From Isoetes taiwanensis (Eukaryota > Streptophyta > Lycopodiopsida > Isoetales > Isoetaceae), in assembly GCA_021234155.1 (NCBI GenBank), contig JAJEKV010000035.1:9004779-9068778 (forward strand): 64,000 nt of DNA, in the 5' to 3' direction. Each line of letters begins with the position of its first letter. Positions within the stretch are counted from its first letter, which is position 1. Position numbers and translations under genes: made by a program. Below are positions 58,960 to 64,000 of this stretch, in pieces. The notes below the pieces were generated by a model. It ran no database searches. It was not told the DNA's origin and saw only the letters and a program-made list of their open reading frames with translations.

Positions 58960-59716
58960 CAATAGTAAGGTATTTCTTCATCTGCTCCAACTGATCAGCA
59001 TTGAAATGTTTACCAAAACCATCCACTAACCATTTAATTTGACCCTTGTAGTAGGCTTTGACTAATATTTTTTGCTCCTCGCCAATTTGGTGCTGGAAAG
59101 TGCATCCAAAACACCTAGGGATGTTCTTGTAAAAGCCTCTGCCCTAGAATTTCTCTTCAAAATATCAGAAAGGTCTTCAACCTGTGCAATTTTTCTAATT
59201 ATTGGAAGTCAGAATATCATCATTAGGGATCACTCATAAAAGTAGGCACCATGATGGATGTGAATGGTGGAGACACGTAAGTCTTGTACATTTGATCATC
59301 TGCGAGAACCACATTGTTTCCATACTGTGGAAAAGCTTCATAGACCTTGTGGAATGGCTCCATATATATTGGATTTGCAGATCCAGTGGCCATTTGAAAG
59401 GCATCTCTTCATAATACTTCTGGTCCCAAACGAATACAAGGTTACCTTTGGTAATAGGGCAGACAATATCAAGAAGTTCTGCAATATTGAATGCATTCAT
59501 GGAGGACCAAATTGCAAGGTCGAATATTCTGGAGGCTTCTTGCAAAATTGTGTGAATACCTGGCCTCAACACAACCAATTTGTTAGTGGTTGATAATCTC
59601 AATAATTGAGTGCTAAGCCATCGTAGGTCTTCTCTATATTGATTGGTTCTTCTATAACTCTTAACCAGCACGCCATTGAGATCTAGTATCAACAACTTCT
59701 TTTTCATAGGTAAAGC
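58960..59716 (-). pseudogene. HAD/FCP1-fold gene of transposon copy 2
   Basis: Frame 59707-59234 gives KKKLLILDLNGVLVKSY, KLVVLRPGIHTIL, FDLAIWSSMN, FVWDQKYYEEMPFKWP, so it shares the DxNG motif with copy 1. A frameshift then leads to VVLADDQMYKTYVSPPFTS in another frame, matching the motif IV region of copy 1. The acceptor AG followed by G and a Cys codon at 59716 is shared with copy 1. The 3' part toward 58960 is diverged. Position and strand relative to the transposase are the same as in copy 1. Confidence 0.75.
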
Positions 59717-59989
59717 TTGTGCATCAGAACACCTAATAAGTTAAATAACATACAATTCAGTGAATAATTCAAGAAAAGAGTGCAATTGAAATTTAGGAGT
59801 AACAACCTCGAAGTTACATTGTTGAATTGCAAATCAGTTATAATTGTACTTTGCAACTCGGTAGACCTGATGTTCAGACAATTAATTAGATCCACAGAAA
59901 TTGTAAAAGTCATAAACCTGGAAGTAAAATTGGAAACAGTTAAGTCCTCATCAAATGGGACTACTTTTTCAATCCATGAACATTAAAAT

Positions 59990-60083
59990 ATCATTTATGA
60001 AATAGTGCTCTCAAAGAAATGTTTGAATTTCCTTTAAGAGCTTCCATAATTTCAGCAAAATTACTATTTGTACCTTCATTGGA
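59990..60083 (-). pseudogene. RING-gene 3' end of transposon copy 2
   Basis: The minus strand reads GTNSNFAEIMEALKGNSN then ISLRALFHK and a stop. It matches the last residues of the copy 1 RING gene (MNAIMEALRGNSNGSIKSLI). The rest of the gene is absent; the match stops where unrelated sequence starts at about 60090. Confidence 0.6.
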
Positions 60084-60193
60084 GGTCGGCACTTACGTGG
60101 TTTTTTCAAAAAGTGTTTGGAGTGTTTTTTTTATGTGAATTATCTTCACTTCTGCATTTCTACTTTCTGCAAGCTCTTGGCTGCTAACATTGG

Positions 60194-60300
60194 CAAGAAA
60201 ACGTGTGCCCAACGTTGCCGGGGTAATGTCCGACCATGTGTTTTTACCTGACATTTAACGTCCATATGTGCAACTTCCGATAACAACACATGTTGATACT
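60194..60300 (-). mobile_element. Helitron-like 3' tail, minus strand, decayed
   Basis: The reverse complement aligns with 40115-40202 (AGTTGCACATATGGACGTTA, then CCCCGGCAACGTTGGGCACACGTTTTC). The terminal CTRR is changed to CTTG and the stem is weaker, so this is an old copy. Confidence 0.5.
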
Positions 60301-61940
60301 GGCAAGAATAGACATTATTTGCTTTTATTTTCGTATCGCAACCATGTGCCGCAATTGTGGTGGGATGCCGCATGTTGTTACTTCCTGAAGCGGCTCGAGC
60401 CATTCTGTGTCATCTTGAAGCGACACACGACGAATTCAAGTTTTTTTATATGTTGCACACGACTCCCCATTGAGTACCATGAGCATCTAGGTATGCATTT
60501 TTTAATAGTGTTCATGGTATCATACGCATCTCGAGTCCCTGAGATAGACATTGAGTTGAGTGTCTTGATGTTGACAGTTGAGTACTTCGTCTATTAATTT
60601 AAGTTTACAATAGTTTTTATATACATCATGTAAGTGTTTAATATCAATCAAAGACTAATTGGAAAAAGGAGAAATCGTTTTTTCAATGAGCTATGCCATG
60701 CAAATGTCAAACAATAACTAAGTATGTGTGTGTTTATTTGAGCTCTAGGCGATATTGATTGCGTTGATTGCATAATACTTTTGATTGCGTTGCCTCTTAA
60801 CGATCATGAATATATACATTTCTTTAACATTTATCTCATACACTTATCCCATTAAAAAGGATATATTTGTTCAACACATTATTCTACCAGAAAAAGGCAT
60901 TCCTGTTAGCGCATAAAGCAATCCAAAATCGGTATGTCTATTCAACCCTAAATCACGAACAACTATTCATGATGTTCATGAAGTACCATGAACATCTAGG
61001 TATGTATTTTTTAACAGTGTTCATGGTATCATAAGCATCTCAAGTTCCTAAGATAGACATTGAGCTGAGTTTGTTTATGTTGACAACTGAGTACTTTGTC
61101 TATTAATTTAAGCTTACAATAGCTTTTATATGCATGTAAGTGTTTAGCATCAATCAAAGATTCAATGCGCTATGCCATGCAAATGTCAAACAATAATTAA
61201 GGGCGCCTCTCCATTAGAGTTCCTTTAGTGTCACAAACTGTTCTATTAGCTATCACTTCCAAAATATTTTCACGAACTAAAACAATCTGAAGCAATGGTA
61301 AGCTATCACTTCCAACTATGACTGCCCACTTGTACAATTGCTGAATAAAAGGATGTCGAGAAGGATTACGGGGTTGCAGAGCATTTCATCCAATAAATGG
61401 AAATCATGGCTTTTAGAAAATATCTTGTAATCGACTTAATGTATTTGCATACACGTATAGTGAACATAAAAGTGGAGTCATCTGGATTGGCCTGTTCCAT
61501 TTTTTAAAACTGTTGACACAGACATTTTTTATGTTCATTACATAGATTCAAAGTTATTTCGTGGTTAAGATCAACCTCAAGATTTATTTGCATGTCATTC
61601 ATTGTGCAACAGATTGCCCTATTTTGTATCACAATGCACATGTTCGAAAGGTAACCACCTACCACCTATTTCTTCCTGTCACCCTCTTCATACAGGTTTA
61701 ATAGTGCATGAGAATATCGGTCCAATCACCAAATAGAATGAATCTTGTTATTGTGTTGCCGTTATGAAAAGACATGTCTAAGCCTATGCTAAGCCTATGC
61801 TGCCATTTACATAAGACACAAGGCTAAGACTGGCTCTAGTTCTAGCAAAGCATACTGTATACACCAACGTGATAATCCTCCACACTTAGCATAATGTTCT
61901 GAATATCTGAATATGCAGCAACTAAAGAATATGAATATCC
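60301..61940. other. Direct repeats, no gene recognised
   Basis: A stretch starting AGTACCATGAACATCTAGGT and including GTGTTCATGGTATCATA and GCTATGCCATGCAAATGTCAAA occurs near 60475-60720 and again near 60983-61195. No coding feature was supported. Confidence 0.6.
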
Positions 61941-61942
61941 AT

Positions 61943-62226
61943 CATAATAACTAAAGAATCTGTTGTTTAACAACAAAAAAATCCTTTGTTTAACAGGAAT
62001 AATGCCAAACTAACCTCAAACGATGCCGTTTGCTTTGGCTTGGCAGAACTGCTTCACAAATCCGACCTCCTGTTAAGAATCCTTGTTATGAGAATCCGTC
62101 ATAATAACTAAAGAATATGTTGTTTGACAGCAAAAAAATCCTTTGTTTAACAGGAATAATGCCAGACTAACCTCAAACGGCGCCATTTGCTTTGGCTTGG
62201 CATAACTGCTTCACAAATCCATTCGC
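61943..62226. repeat. 157-bp tandem duplication
   Basis: Two adjacent copies with a period of 157 bases: CATAATAACTAAAGAAT through AACAGGAATAATGCCA to CTTCACAAATCC. They differ by about a dozen bases. Confidence 0.85.
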
Positions 62227-63075
62227 AATGCACAATGTTTGCAGCTTGCTATTTTCCTCTTCCCACATCCATCGCCTTACAGCTTTCCACATTCGTCTAT
62301 TCACCGCCTGCTGGAAGCACCTGTTTACATGGCAAGGCCATGTGGTGGCCATCCTATAGCCATGCCAGATCCACCGTATACAAGCCCCACAGCTTCTGCT
62401 AGGCTATGGCTGCCTAGCACCATCGTTGGTGAGCCCCTGTTTTTCGGGTGCTCACCTTCTCCTCTTCCATGGTTTTACACCATTATTAGGGCGTACTAAG
62501 AAACCTTTGCCATTCCAATTATTTTTTCCACTCTTTATGCATCTTATCTTGTTGGATTATAACATTTTAATTTAGACAATTCCGATTAATCTTTTTGGTT
62601 CAAATTGTTTATTAAGTTCATTCGGACATTATCGTGCATATGACTATTCATGTTCAGTGTATGATCTCCAGGTATGCTCCCCGTGGCTCAACTAATTGGG
62701 TCTATGATGCATTGTTCTGTACTCATACCATCCTTTTCACGAAAACTTTGGGCAGTATAGATTCATCATATATGCAACCTCTACCTCAAGGAATTGCGAA
62801 CATTGTGCATTGCATGATCCCAAACTTCTAGGTTGTCTATTATTACTATGTCCTTGTTAAATGCATAACCTATAGCTCAAAGAATTGCGAACATTGTGCA
62901 TTGTGCTTCTAGGTTGTCTATTAGTTCTATCTGCTATTTGGCATGTGTTTTCATTTTTTTTTTTCACTTGGAGTTGTAGTTGTTTTCGTTTATTTGCGTA
63001 TTGTTTGGCTATGGAGTTCATTTTTATGGGTATTGGATGAGCATTTTGTATGTGCTCTTACTTATAAATTAAGTC
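62227..63075. other. No gene recognised
   Basis: Short open frames only. A small direct repeat (AATTGCGAACATTGTGCATTG) lies near 62793 and 62885. Confidence 0.45.
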
Positions 63076-64000
63076 TTTTTTTTTTTTTGAAGAACGTATT
63101 TTACTTCATATTATACACTCAAAATATTACAAAGTACTTCCAGAAGTAAGAAATGTCCCTGAAGCATCAATCACTTTTAGATGATCACTCCATATTGGAA
63201 TTTTAATACGATCAGGCCAATTGGAGATCTGAAAGCAATTATACAACTTCTTACGAATTTCTTGAAGCACCACCTGAGAAGAAATACGCTTATCATAAAA
63301 GACCTTTCTTCGCCTTCGCTTCCATACACTCCATATTAGCCAAGACTTTGCCATGTGAAATGCAATCCTTTTAGAAGCAGTCCACTGTTTTGGATAAATA
63401 CCCAAAAGAAAGTGCTGACTATCCAAAGATACTCCAAAAAGAGAATGCAGCCAGGACCTAAGACTACTCAGCTCTGCACACAAATATAAACAATGCTCCA
63501 ATGTTTCAATGCACCGCTCACACATTGGGCAAAGTGGGCTTACTCCCGGCTTAAAGCGATGAACCATCTGATTAACTCTCAAAGAGCGATGAATCGCCTG
63601 CCAAAGTAGAACATTTACCTTTGGAGGATTATATTTAGACCAAACAAGGTTCCAGATGGAATGCCATTGAGAAGGCAAAGTCTGTAAGTGCCATTTTCGA
63701 GAAGGTGATAGAGTACTTGAGGAGGTAAGCAATCTGTAGCATGAACTTACTAGCTTCTTGCCTTCTTTAATACCTTGAACAAAGTTCCAGCATCTCTTGT
63801 TACCCACCTTCTTAATTAGAGGAAGAGCACTTGCTATATAAGCCCATATATTGATATCTTTATCCAACAACCCATATGTCTCCTGAAACCATTGCCAAGG
63901 AGCAATGTCAATACCAAAATGCCACTGTTCAATAGAAATAATACCTGCTCTCCGCCACCTCGCTTGGGAATGCACATGCATAAATTCTACAACTGGGTGT
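63076..64000 (-). mobile_element. L1-type LINE, 3' part, runs off the window
   Basis: The poly(A) appears as T13 at 63076-63088. The minus frame 63981-63127 (284 codons, open) encodes the region after the reverse transcriptase. The zf-RVT domain (NPPKVNVLLWQAIHRSLRVN, then LCPMCERCIETLEHCLYLCA) is followed by HMAKSWLIWSVWKRRRRKVF. It is related to the element at 51141 but clearly different in sequence. The 5' part, including the reverse transcriptase, lies beyond the right edge. Confidence 0.85.

Noticed and set aside
1-64000. LTR retrotransposons
   Set aside because: No long terminal repeats, primer-binding site or gag-pol motifs seen; the long repeats are segmental or tandem duplications.

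Overview
The window is plant nuclear DNA. It is AT-rich, intron-bearing and repeat-dense. It holds pieces of land-plant families: expansin, TOPLESS corepressor, SKP1, CPL4-type RNA polymerase II CTD phosphatase, PPR, LRR and LysM. L1-type LINEs, Helitron tails and a large DNA transposon lie among them. No organism can be named. A large non-seed-plant genome such as a fern would fit, but that is a guess.

Most of the first 54 kb is one segmental duplication family. Its modules are P (tRNA-like SINE head, SKP1-like, PPR/LRR scraps), Q (LysM exon, TOPLESS exons, CPL4-like) and R (unidentified conserved fragments, plus a coiled-coil gene here called 'KHK'). The order is P1 (1-2.58 kb), Q1 (2.58-16.4), R1 with a KHK::CPL4 chimera (16.4-22.1), a putative 7-kb Helitron with an expansin fragment (22.1-29.1), P2 (29.1-30.4), a 6.6-kb transposon (30.4-37.0), P3 (37.0-39.6), Q2 (40.7-46.6), R2 (46.6-48.3), P4 (48.3-51.8) and R3 with a second KHK gene (51.8-54.0). 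In Q1 a 2.68-kb piece of the TOPLESS locus is repeated four times in tandem; Q2 has it once. Almost every host-type gene here carries stops, frameshifts or deletions.

From 54 to 64 kb there are AT-rich direct repeats around a 33-bp-arm hairpin, a second and more decayed copy of the transposon (56.3-60.1 kb), a Helitron-like tail on the minus strand, short tandem duplications with no gene seen, and an L1-type LINE 3' end running off the right edge.

The most interesting object is the transposon. On the plus strand it has a multi-exon transposase-like gene (helix-turn-helix-like N-terminus, DFAENY, SDG and SHGKG motifs, Cys-rich and acidic C-terminus). Converging on it from the minus strand are a HAD/FCP1-fold protein with a DxNG motif, a RING-H2 protein and a coiled-coil protein. 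The diverged second copy keeps the transposase, the HAD gene and the end of the RING gene in the same order and orientation, so these accessory genes look like regular cargo of a family. The coiled-coil protein shares its core (NPAKHK motif) with the KHK genes in module R, one of which is fused to a CPL4 phosphatase. In the better copy the transposase is broken while the HAD and RING frames are open.
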